Position numbers and translations under genes: made by a program. DNA of 64,000 nucleotides from Pantoea sp. Lij88 (GTDB lineage Bacteria; Pseudomonadota; Gammaproteobacteria; Enterobacterales; Enterobacteriaceae): contig NZ_CP118269.1 of the NCBI RefSeq assembly GCF_030062155.1, positions 2,914,001 to 2,978,000 of the forward strand, read 5' to 3'. How positions within the stretch are numbered: position 1 is the stretch's first letter; each line of letters starts with the position of its first letter. The notes under the pieces were generated by a model. It had not been told where the DNA came from and searched no databases. It saw nothing but the letters and a program-made list of their open reading frames with translations. Positions 53,065 through 60,346 of the stretch are shown here, piece after piece.

Positions 53065-53391
53065 ATGACTGAGTCAGAGTGTAATGCAGTTGGTTTAAAT
53101 CCAGAAGCTCCTTCCGTTACCCGGCGTAAATTAACGGTGAGTTACGCCAGCCGGTATCCAGACTATATCCGTATTCCATCGATCATTATGAAAGGCCAGT
53201 GGCTGGCTGCCGCGGGATTTACCACCGGCACCGAAGTTGAGGTGAATGTCACAGAAGGCCGTATCGTGCTGACCGTGAAACCACCCGAGCCGGTCGATGA
53301 GCAACTGGTTAACGCGTTAGCACAGCTGAATAAGCTGCCTGCCAGGAAACAGAAGCAGGTGCTGGCGTTGTCCGGTGTGGTTGCGGGTTAA
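53065..53391 (+). CDS. SymE-like endoribonuclease toxin family protein
   Basis: The 108-residue protein contains LTVSYASRYPDYIRIPSIIMKGQWLAAAGFTTGTEVEVNVTEGRIVLTV, the SymE fold (an AbrB-like swapped-hairpin) of the type I toxin family. E. coli SymE is an SOS-induced RNA-cleaving toxin repressed by the antisense RNA SymR; whether an antisense RNA exists here cannot be seen. A hairpin-type inverted repeat, ACCTGTA...TACAGGT (52962-52990), lies upstream, but no clear LexA box. It is the first gene of the argU-linked island. Confidence 0.8.
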   Translation: MTESECNAVGLNPEAPSVTRRKLTVSYASRYPDYIRIPSIIMKGQWLAAAGFTTGTEVEVNVTEGRIVLTVKPPEPVDEQLVNALAQLNKLPARKQKQVLALSGVVAG

Positions 53392-53605
53392 TGGCGTTGA
53401 GGTGAAAGGATGCCGCTTCTGGTTGGGGAGCGGCAGAGTAGATCATTTATTATTGTGGGTGCTTGTGAGCGGTGACTGCAGGATGCCAGGTGTGGCAATA
53501 TAAACGAAGCCAGAATGGTTTAAGAATCACGGGCCTGAAGAGACCTTTATGCAGCCCTTCAGAAGCAGCATGAAGGGGCTGTGAGTTGATAACAGGAGCA
53601 TTACA

Positions 53606-54139
53606 ATGCAAATATGCATGATGGATTATGGTCGACTTTCCAGCGATGGAAAACGTGTAAAGCTAAACTGCTATGGTGTTGGTTCTTTCGATATTTTGTC
53701 TGGCATTGAAAGATATATTAACAATCCAGATTGTTCTGACATTGAGAAGGCCGCAATTCCGCCAGGAACATACTGGATCGTAGACAGGCCAGAAGGCAGT
53801 TTGCTAAATCACGCCAGAGCAGAGTTGATTGATATGGCCCATTTGTACCGAAATCATCACTCCGAATGGTTCGGTCTGTACAGCGCAAAAACCATGAGCG
53901 ATTACGTTTTTGTTAATGGCGTAAAGCGCGGCAGCTTCAGGCTTCACCCACTTAATACTGACGGTTCCGGCGTATCATGGGGATGTATAACCTTCTATCG
54001 ATCAACTGACTTCCAGACTTTACGCAGTTCGTTGTTGCGAAGGAAAAAAGTCGTTGTACCGGGTAGTCAGGGTTTATTAGCATATGGCCGCATTGATGTT
54101 CGTGGTGTTCCTGATTTCACAAAGTGTGTTGTACGATGA
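53606..54139 (+). CDS. Tlde1-like (DUF2778) putative type VI secretion effector
   Basis: The 177-residue protein matches the DUF2778/Tlde1 family of L,D-transpeptidase-fold toxins that damage peptidoglycan of competitors in the periplasm. The catalytic motif is GSFRLHP...GSGVSWGCITF with H114 and C127. The length is typical of the family. The stop overlaps the start of a small membrane-protein gene by four bases (ATGA), as expected for an effector-immunity pair. No type VI structural gene is in the window. The ribosome-binding site is AACAGGAGC. Function as a secreted toxin is inferred from family knowledge. Confidence 0.82.
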   Translation: MQICMMDYGRLSSDGKRVKLNCYGVGSFDILSGIERYINNPDCSDIEKAAIPPGTYWIVDRPEGSLLNHARAELIDMAHLYRNHHSEWFGLYSAKTMSDYVFVNGVKRGSFRLHPLNTDGSGVSWGCITFYRSTDFQTLRSSLLRRKKVVVPGSQGLLAYGRIDVRGVPDFTKCVVR

Positions 54140-54348
54140 AAATACTGATATTTATTATAATTCTATTCGCTTCCTGGATTCTTATTCCTCAAGTGTTCAT
54201 CAGATCACTGGTCGAAGGCCATATCAGTGGTGATGGTGAAATCGCTATGGATAGTTTCGAATTCACCGTGATTGTACTTAAAGCGGTGTTTTCTCTGATG
54301 CTAGCCTTTATTGGTGTCTGGCTTTATCGCAAAGCTAACAGGCGATAA
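54136..54348 (+). CDS. Putative immunity protein to the Tlde1-like effector
   Basis: The 70-residue protein has an N-terminal hydrophobic segment (LIFIIILFASWILIPQVFI), a short acidic loop (EGHISGDGEIAMDSFE) and a second hydrophobic segment (FTVIVLKAVFSLMLAFIGVWLY) before a basic end, so it should be an inner-membrane protein with a periplasmic loop. ATG 54136 overlaps the effector stop. Cognate Tlde1 immunity proteins are small membrane or periplasmic proteins. The frame is also open from 54124, but that start lies within the effector gene. Confidence 0.7.
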   Translation: MKILIFIIILFASWILIPQVFIRSLVEGHISGDGEIAMDSFEFTVIVLKAVFSLMLAFIGVWLYRKANRR

Positions 54349-54371
54349 CAAAGCAAAATTTAAGAAGCTAA

Positions 54372-54506
54372 CCTTACGCCATGTGTAAATGTGGCATCTG
54401 AAATGGCGTGCTTACTGCAGAACTCACGGGCATAAACTCCGTTTTCTGGTGAGAACATTGATGATCTGTTCGTCGGTAAAATGCTTCTTCAAAGGGATGT
54501 CCTCAT
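54372..54506 (-). pseudogene. IS3-family transposase OrfA remnant
   Basis: The minus strand reads KKHFTDEQIINVL, then after a frame change GVYAREFCSKHAISDATF, matching the N-terminal half of IS3-family OrfA proteins. About five residues are deleted between the two parts and a TGA interrupts the first frame. Only a fragment of about 135 bases survives; no inverted repeats were found. Confidence 0.75.
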
Positions 54507-54560
54507 GTGGCTTATGAAGACATTACTAACATCGGGTTGTATTAATTTTAGGGGAGCAGA

Positions 54561-54791
54561 TCACTCATTGGTTCGCACATGTTCGCGTGTACCATCATTG
54601 CGAACCTCTTTACGAACAAGCCTCTGCCGGGTGGCTTTCTGCACCTAATCCGTGAGGTCTCGCTCCCAGCAACTTTGCTTTGCGCTCATACGTTTAGCGG
54701 TATCACTTACGCCATGCTTATTAGCTAAAGCGCGTATGGACAACGAACCAGCCCGGCAAGCCGCTTCGATGGCCTCACAATCCTGTATCGC
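54561..54791 (-). pseudogene. Phage terminase small-subunit-like remnant
   Basis: One minus-strand frame reads CEAIEAACRAGSLSIRALAN, KHGVSDTAKRMSAKQSCWE, RDLTD, then TAG (54645-54647), then VQKATRQRLVRKEVRNDGTREHVRTNE and a stop. This resembles the N-terminal HTH part of phage terminase small subunits (AIEAAYRAG..IRALAKEHGVSDTAI). The start codon is lost and one stop is in frame. Confidence 0.65.
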
Positions 54792-54879
54792 TATAAATAA
54801 TCCTTAATATTTTCTTGATAATTTCATCCAATACTGGATATTTTAAAACCTACACTAAGTAGAAACTCTGGGAGTTAAC

Positions 54880-55431
54880 ATGAAATATACGCAAGCAGAA
54901 AAACTTCAAATTTTGTTACTTTGCGATATACACGAAGCATTAGGAATCGAACACAGTTATGATCCTGAACTCATCAGGGAAGCGGTTACTACTGATAATC
55001 TTTGGTCTTTAGAATGGGAATATTCGAATCTATCCACGCAAGAAGATAATCCTGCTGAGGTGAAACATGTCTGCGACGTACTAGATATGTATAACATGCT
55101 CAAGTTCACATATGATCATTTGTCATCAAACGACCAAACTAAGCTTGCAGAAGAAGTCCCTCACTTCAGTCCTGAGCATTCTCTAACATTTCCCGGCTTC
55201 GATGGGAACAATGAAGGACGCTTGATGGGTGTTGCTCGCATTCTTAATCGCATGGGCAGATTCAACACTCAAGAAATTACTAAAAACTCTCACCATCCCA
55301 CTTACGAGACATCTGAGAGAATGCTGGGTGTCTATCTGCCCGAGAGATCTAATTTCCATCATCAACGCGGCATTACCTATGAAGCATTGAAGGATACTTT
55401 ACTGGCAAGAATTCATCCTTCAAATCGATGA
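54880..55431 (+). CDS. YfbU-family protein
   Basis: This 183-residue protein has the YfbU pattern: AEKLQILLLCDIHEALG at the start, VCDVLDMYNMLKFTYDHL in the middle, and LTFPGFDGNNEGRLMGVARILNRMGRF near the end. YfbU has been linked to toxic overexpression and cell death in E. coli, but its role is not settled. Codon use is AT-richer than the chromosome (for example ATA, AAA and TTA codons) and the neighbourhood is island-like, suggesting horizontal acquisition. The next gene follows by 68 bases on the same strand. Confidence 0.78.
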   Translation: MKYTQAEKLQILLLCDIHEALGIEHSYDPELIREAVTTDNLWSLEWEYSNLSTQEDNPAEVKHVCDVLDMYNMLKFTYDHLSSNDQTKLAEEVPHFSPEHSLTFPGFDGNNEGRLMGVARILNRMGRFNTQEITKNSHHPTYETSERMLGVYLPERSNFHHQRGITYEALKDTLLARIHPSNR

Positions 55432-55499
55432 GGTGCTCGCTACAGAAAATTTCTTGTTCGTCGTTGAGCCCCAAATGTTCCTCAGAAATGGAGTTTAAA

Positions 55500-55946
55500 A
55501 TGAGTATAAATTCAGTTAGTGATATTACTTCACCCATTGCTAATTACGGTGATTATCTTGAAAGAACAGCAATTGAATTTCATGAAAAAATTGAAAGATA
55601 TTGGCTATCACGCGACTTTCTCCATAAGGCATTTCACGTCAGCATTGATGAAAGTAAATCAGTAATTATTGCCATACCGAAAATGCAGTTCACTTGCATG
55701 AGCCGCAATAGACTTGTTTTCTTCGAAAAATCATTACTGACCGAAATAACATTCTTTGTCAAAAATAAAAAAGGTGACGATGAGATTACGTTACTCAAGT
55801 GCTACATGGGCTTTGAAGGCGGATTTAACTTTCATCATCCAGAAGATAGCGAGCAGCTTAACTATCTCAACGACGATAATGTTGTGACTCTTTTATATCA
55901 AAAATTGATTACTTCAGCATCCGACAAAAAAATAATTTCTATTTAA
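55500..55946 (+). CDS. AT-rich island gene, unknown function
   Basis: The 148-residue product (start ATG 55500, MSINSVSDITSPIANYGDYL) is a soluble protein with several aromatic-rich strands (TCMSRNRLVFFEKSLLTEITFFVKNKK) and no signal peptide, domain or motif I recognise. The frame is open from 55428, but the ATG 55500 is preceded by ATGGAGTTTAAA, a plausible ribosome-binding site. Codon use is AT-rich. It lies just after the YfbU-family gene and overlaps the convergent Rha fragment by four bases. It could be an immunity-type or regulatory protein, but this is a guess. Confidence 0.6.
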   Translation: MSINSVSDITSPIANYGDYLERTAIEFHEKIERYWLSRDFLHKAFHVSIDESKSVIIAIPKMQFTCMSRNRLVFFEKSLLTEITFFVKNKKGDDEITLLKCYMGFEGGFNFHHPEDSEQLNYLNDDNVVTLLYQKLITSASDKKIISI

Positions 55947-56248
55947 TGCTTTATATAAAGGGCGCATTTCATATGTGCCCAATACTTTTCATTTAGGTAG
56001 TCTGGGGGTAGTGATCTGCCCATACTGGCGACATCCTTCTCTTTCATAAACTCAAGCTCAGCAGCATTTCGCTCCGCCTTTAGGTTTTCAACGCCCTGCC
56101 AGATCATGTCGGTCATCCAGTTGAAAGCCGCTATGGAAGCTTCTTGAAATGCCATTGCTGCCTTTCTGGTAAAGCCGAATACCAACATCGTCCACCTATC
56201 TTGAGTCATCTGGTAGAAAAGCTGTGTCTTAACCATTCTGTAACTCAT
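55943..56248 (-). pseudogene. Phage regulatory protein Rha, N-terminally truncated remnant
   Basis: The minus-strand frame of 101 residues contains FYQMTQDRWTMLVFGFTRKAAMAFQEASIAAFNWMTDMIWQ, matching the central part of Rha-family phage regulators (YxMTxDGFTLLVMGFTGKKAxxFKxxYIxAFNxM). The N-terminal DNA-binding part of the family is missing and the C-terminus is unrelated, so this is likely a fragment. Rha proteins affect lysogeny in P22-like phages. Confidence 0.65.
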
Positions 56249-56339
56249 TGTTTTTATAGCAAAGCTGAAATTTCGCTCTGCGAACTCTTATGAGCACTGA
56301 CTGATAGCGCTTCGTGTTTTTCGCAGGACGTCTTTGTGA

Positions 56340-57182
56340 TCCTTGCTAAAGGCCATCGCCACTATTACGGGCGAAGAAGTGGGGAAAGTTGTGGGTAGGA
56401 TGATAAACCGCAATCACCGCAGGAAGTGGGAGATATAGAGTGACACTGCAATCAGGGATGAAAAGCCTGTGCCGCCACATAAAGACAGGCCGGTCAGTGC
56501 CGGGACAAGTAGCCACTACCTTTCATTTATGCGGTCGCTACTGCGTGCTGCTGCAAATGAATAGGGCTGGATAAAGTCCGCGCCGGTTATCAAGACGAAG
56601 AAGCCAATCAGTAAGCGCATTCGATGGTTAACCCGCGAAGAAGCAAGCAGGCTTATCGAATGCATGCCGGAAAGCATAAAGCCAGTGGTCATCTTTGTGC
56701 TGGCTACCGGGCTTCGCCGTTCTAACATTCTGGATCTGGAATGGACTCAGGTTGATATGCAAAGAAAGGTCGCCTGGATTAATCCGGAGAACGCCAAAGC
56801 GGGCAAGGCTATTGGCGTGGCTCTGAATGATACGGCGTGCAAAGTGCTTAAGGGACAGATAGGCAAGCATTCACGCTGGGTGTTTGTACACACCAAGGCT
56901 AAGCATTGCAGCGATGGAACGCTGGCACCGGCAGGCAGGAAAATGCGGAGTGATGATAACACGGCGTGGAATATCGGCCTGAAAGCAGCAGGGATAGAAG
57001 ACTTCCGCTTTCATGACCTGAGGCACACCTGGGCTAGCTGGCTAATTCAGGCTGGCGTTCCGTTATCTGCACTTCAGGAAATGGGTGGATGGGAGAGTAT
57101 CGAAATGGTACGCCGGTATGCTCACCTGGCACCCAACTATCTGACCGAGCATGCGCGCAAAGTTGACTCATGTATGAGTTAG
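56340..57182 (+). pseudogene. DLP12-type tyrosine integrase, degenerate
   Basis: One continuous frame matches DLP12-family integrases over about 280 residues, but the N-terminus is missing and two in-frame TAG codons occur (56436-56438 after NHRRKWEI and 56562-56564 in [18 protein letters not shown]). The C-terminal catalytic part is intact: [15 protein letters not shown] (Arg), [11 protein letters not shown] (His-x-x-Arg) and [11 protein letters not shown] (Tyr). A stop-free 172-residue frame begins at ATG 56664 and might be translated alone. The end lies about 70 bases from tRNA-Arg, the normal position for this integrase. It marks a former phage integration at that tRNA. Confidence 0.85.
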
Positions 57183-57251
57183 AACGACACAAATACGACA
57201 CAAGGAAATAATCAGGGAGGATAGAAACTGGCGTATGTCATTGAAGGAATT

Positions 57252-57328
57252 TGGTACGCCCTACAGGATTCGAACCTGTGACCTACGGCTTAGAAGGCCG
57301 GTGCTCTATCCAACTGAGCTAAGGGCGC
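57252..57328 (-). tRNA. argU: tRNA-Arg(UCU)
   Basis: The minus strand reads GCGCCCTTAGCTCAGTTGGA at the 5' end, an anticodon loop CCTTCTAAG with anticodon TCT, the T-loop GGTTCGAATCC, and a 3' end pairing GGGCGT with encoded CCA. All four arms pair; length 77 bases. It corresponds to E. coli argU, the attachment site of prophage DLP12, and has a DLP12-type integrase remnant next to its 3' end. Confidence 0.97.
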
Positions 57329-57422
57329 ATGGAGATGGCACGGATTATACGTCGGGAAGCGGGTACGTCAACGTTTTTGCCGTATCTCCGCAGCGAAGTG
57401 CTGCGGTAATAACCAATTGGCG

Positions 57423-57926
57423 TCAGTGACGCCTGCGCCATTCGCTGAGCGATACGAGTTTACTGGTGCCGGTAAATTCTCCTTCCAGCTCAATCCCTTG
57501 TGATGTGAAACGCGCATTGTATTGCTCACGAAGTGCGTGCAGCTCCTGGCTGTCCGGCTCCAGCTGGCGCAAAAAGCCCAGCGCAAGCAGCAGTTGCTGG
57601 CGGCTGATAAGCGGTGGAAAACCGGCACGACTCAGAATCGCATGCCAGCGCTGGCTGTTCTCCTCGCTGCCGTCAACAATCAATACCTGCCAGATCAGCA
57701 GTACCGCTGCGCCGTTATGCAGATGCGTTTCATTATCTTTGCTGAGATAGTCGGTAAACTCTTTCGCCGCCTCTTTCCCCATCATAGAGATCATTGACTC
57801 CACCTGTACCGGTGGCAGTTGCAGCCGTTTGCTGAGCCGCTGAGCGGCGTGGCGTGAGCCCGCGGTGAGCAGCTGAAATCCAGCGACAAATACCACCGCC
57901 ATAGTAGCAAGCATTATCCAAATCAT
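57423..57926 (-). CDS. DUF1198 family membrane protein, YicN-like
   Basis: The 167-residue protein starts MIWIMLATMAVVFVAGFQLLTAGSR, one N-terminal membrane anchor, followed by a soluble helical domain with VESMISMMGKEAAKEFTDYLSKDNETHLHNGAAVLLIWQVLIVDGSEEN. This matches E. coli YicN (DUF1198), of unknown function. The frame is open to 57977, but ATG 57924-57926 has GGAG eight bases upstream. It sits beside the tRNA gene on the same strand and divergent from folD. Confidence 0.85.
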   Translation of the reverse strand: MIWIMLATMAVVFVAGFQLLTAGSRHAAQRLSKRLQLPPVQVESMISMMGKEAAKEFTDYLSKDNETHLHNGAAVLLIWQVLIVDGSEENSQRWHAILSRAGFPPLISRQQLLLALGFLRQLEPDSQELHALREQYNARFTSQGIELEGEFTGTSKLVSLSEWRRRH

Positions 57927-58099
57927 TACATCGTCTCCGGATTGTCCTGCAGATATCATACGCATGCAGGCTGGCACTCGTCGCCACGAAAAAGCCGGAA
58001 AGCGCTTACGCGGCTGAAACTGTGACTGACAGCGCGCCTCGCTTCTGACAAAATACCCCCCTTCCCCGATTCAACACAACACAGTGGATTTCCTCTCTG

Positions 58100-58966
58100 A
58101 TGGCAGCAAAAATTATTGACGGTAAAACGATTGCGCAGCAGGTGCGCGTTGAGGTTGCGGAAAAAGTGAAGCAGCGTCTGGCCGCCGGAAAACGTGCGCC
58201 AGGTCTGGCAGTGGTTCTGGTGGGCGAAAACCCGGCATCGCAGATCTATGTGGCCAGCAAACGCCGCGCTTGTGAAGAGGTCGGTTTCCACTCCCGCTCT
58301 TACGATCTGCCTGCTACCACCCGCGAAGCTGAGCTGCTGGAGCTGATCGATAAGCTTAATCAGGACGACGAAATCGATGGCATCCTGGTGCAGCTGCCGC
58401 TGCCAGCGGGTATCGATAACGTGAAGGTACTGGAACGCATCACGCCGGATAAAGATGTCGATGGCTTCCACCCTTATAACGTCGGTCGCCTGTGTCAGCG
58501 TGCGCCAACCCTGCGTCCCTGCACGCCGCGCGGTATCGTGACGCTGCTGGAGCGCTACAACATTGACACCTATGGCCTTAACGCTGTGGTGGTCGGGGCG
58601 TCTAACATCGTCGGTCGTCCGATGAGCATGGAACTGCTGCTCGCGGGCTGCACCACCACCGTGACTCATCGCTTTACCAAAGATCTGCGCCATCACGTTG
58701 AGCATGCCGATCTGCTGGTCGTTGCAGTGGGTAAGCCAGGCTTTATTCCGGGCGACTGGATAAAACCGGGTGCCATCGTCATCGACGTGGGCATCAACCG
58801 TCTGGATAGCGGCAAAGTGGTGGGCGACGTTGATTTTGACAGCGCATCAGAGCGCGCCTCCTACATCACCCCAGTGCCGGGCGGTGTCGGGCCGATGACA
58901 GTCGCAACACTGATTCAAAACACGCTGCAGGCGTGCGAAGAGTTTCATGATAAAGAGGGTGTATAA
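58100..58966 (+). CDS. folD: Bifunctional methylenetetrahydrofolate dehydrogenase/cyclohydrolase FolD
   Basis: FolD converts 5,10-methylene- to 10-formyl-tetrahydrofolate via methenyl-THF, an essential cytosolic one-carbon step. The 288-residue protein has the active-site Tyr/Lys region [17 protein letters not shown], the family signature [16 protein letters not shown] near the C-terminus, and the NADP-binding [18 protein letters not shown]. Length agrees with E. coli (288). ybcJ follows directly after its stop. Confidence 0.97.
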   Translation: MAAKIIDGKTIAQQVRVEVAEKVKQRLAAGKRAPGLAVVLVGENPASQIYVASKRRACEEVGFHSRSYDLPATTREAELLELIDKLNQDDEIDGILVQLPLPAGIDNVKVLERITPDKDVDGFHPYNVGRLCQRAPTLRPCTPRGIVTLLERYNIDTYGLNAVVVGASNIVGRPMSMELLLAGCTTTVTHRFTKDLRHHVEHADLLVVAVGKPGFIPGDWIKPGAIVIDVGINRLDSGKVVGDVDFDSASERASYITPVPGGVGPMTVATLIQNTLQACEEFHDKEGV

Positions 58967-59179
58967 ATGACGAATTTTTCACTGGGTAAATTCCCGCATG
59001 TCGATCTGTGTGACCTGCTGAAGCTGGAAGGCTGGGTTCAGAGCGGTGCACAGGCGAAAGTCGTGATTGCCGAGGGTGAAGTGAAGGTCAATGGCGCGGT
59101 TGAAACGCGCAAGCGCTGCAAGATCGTTGCCGGTCAGACCGTGGAATTTGCCGGTTTCCGCATCACTGTGGTCGAGTAA
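58967..59179 (+). CDS. ybcJ: S4-like RNA-binding protein YbcJ
   Basis: YbcJ is a 70-residue basic S4-domain protein, thought to bind RNA; its target is unknown. The sequence MTNFSLGKFPHVDLCDLLKLEGWVQSGAQAKVVIAEGEVKVNGAVETRKRCKIVAGQTVEFAG shows the S4 pattern. It starts immediately after the folD stop (operon), as in E. coli. A hairpin terminator follows before the convergent AAA ATPase gene. Confidence 0.94.
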   Translation: MTNFSLGKFPHVDLCDLLKLEGWVQSGAQAKVVIAEGEVKVNGAVETRKRCKIVAGQTVEFAGFRITVVE

Positions 59180-59186
59180 TTTTCGG

Positions 59187-59204
59187 GCGTCCCTGCGGGG
59201 ACGC
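59187..59204. terminator. Hairpin between convergent ybcJ and ATPase genes
   Basis: GCGTCCC (59187-59193) pairs with GGGACGC (59198-59204) around TGCG. T-runs are short on both sides, so termination strength is uncertain. Confidence 0.55.
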
Positions 59205-59206
59205 TG

Positions 59207-60313
59207 TCACAGCAGTTCATCCCCTTTCACACGCGTCTCCCCTTCCCGCTGTTCCAGTGCAATATGATTCACCGCCGTATGCTGCGCAATCAGCGTTGCG
59301 AGGCGGGGTGAATGGCTGGTGATCCAGAGCTGGCTGTACTGACTGGCTTCGGCGATTAAACGCGCCAGCGCAGGCAACAGATCTTCATGCAGACTGTTCT
59401 CCGGCTCATTCAGTGCCATAAAGGCCGGTGGGCGCGGGCTGAGCAGCGCCACAACCAGACAGAGAAACCGCAGCGTGCCATCTGAAAACTCCGCGCTCTC
59501 CAGCGGACGCAGAATGCCATTGCGGGACATCAGCATCTGAAAGCGACCATTCTGCACCTCGACGTCAAACTGACTGTCGGGAAACGCCTGCGCCATCACC
59601 TCAAACAACAGTTCTGAATGACCGCGCTCCACGATGGTTGCCCAGGCCGCCGCCAGATTGCTGCCATCATGGCTCAGCACCGGCGCACGCACGCCAATCT
59701 GCGGCGCACGTATCGGTGAGCCAGGCCAGACGGCGAACTCATGGTAGAAGCGCCACTGATGCAGCCGCTCGCGTAACTGCGACAGCTCCGGGTAGAGATG
59801 GGGTTCACCCAGCTGACCAAACAGTGATTCTTCCGGATGCAGCACCGCCGGATAAGCGACGCGATCCCCTTCAACGTTGTGCAGAAAAGCGGTCTGATTT
59901 TCGCGCTGCATGATGCAGGCAGAAGGACGACGTTTCTGGCCGCTGAGCCAGAGCCGCTCCTGCTTCACCAGCGGATCAAGATTGAACAGGCTGGTCGACA
60001 GCGGCTCGGGAAAGCCAATCTCCAGCTGGTAATCCATGTCATCCATGACCACAGCCAGCTCCAGCCGCTTAGGATCGTGTCGGCGATCGCCCCGCCGCAA
60101 TCCGCCCGCCCACATCGCTTTCTGAATGCCGCCTTCATCAGCCAGTGCCAGCGCCAGATGACCGCTGGCCGCTTCGTGCAGCAGCCGCACCGCTTTGTAG
60201 AGGTTGGATTTACCGCAGCCGTTGGGACCGCTCACCACATTCAGCTGGTGCAGTGACAGCGTCAGGTTACGTATTGAGCGGAAGCCGCGGATCTGAATCT
60301 GTTCAATCGCCAT
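59207..60313 (-). CDS. AAA-family (ABC-like, RecF/OLD-type) ATPase
   Basis: The 368-residue protein starts IEQIQIRGFRSIRNLTLSLHQLNVVSGPNGCGKSNLYKAV, with Walker A GPNGCGKS (about 30-37), and ends with signature-like SAEFSDGTLRFLCL and Walker B FMALNEPENSLHEDLL (Asn where many have Asp) and LWITSHSPRLAT. The architecture resembles RecF or OLD-type ATPases without a TOPRIM nuclease domain, so it may act with a partner or alone; role unknown. The ATG at 60313 lies four bases downstream of the cysS terminator hairpin and no normal ribosome-binding site is visible outside it. Confidence 0.82.
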   Translation of the reverse strand: MAIEQIQIRGFRSIRNLTLSLHQLNVVSGPNGCGKSNLYKAVRLLHEAASGHLALALADEGGIQKAMWAGGLRRGDRRHDPKRLELAVVMDDMDYQLEIGFPEPLSTSLFNLDPLVKQERLWLSGQKRRPSACIMQRENQTAFLHNVEGDRVAYPAVLHPEESLFGQLGEPHLYPELSQLRERLHQWRFYHEFAVWPGSPIRAPQIGVRAPVLSHDGSNLAAAWATIVERGHSELLFEVMAQAFPDSQFDVEVQNGRFQMLMSRNGILRPLESAEFSDGTLRFLCLVVALLSPRPPAFMALNEPENSLHEDLLPALARLIAEASQYSQLWITSHSPRLATLIAQHTAVNHIALEQREGETRVKGDELL

Positions 60314-60316
60314 AAT

Positions 60317-60338
60317 AAAAAAGGGCGATTGCTCGCCC
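60317..60338 (-). terminator. cysS terminator abutting the ATPase start
   Basis: On the minus strand GGGCGA-GCAA-TCGCCC is followed by TTTTTT (60317-60322). It ends cysS nine bases after its stop and lies directly upstream of the next gene's ATG (60313). Confidence 0.85.
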
Positions 60339-60346
60339 TCTCCGGT

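Noticed and set aside
57160-57251. attL/attR core repeat next to the tRNA
   Set aside because: No second copy of the tRNA 3' end was found at the other side of the island by eye; left uncalled.
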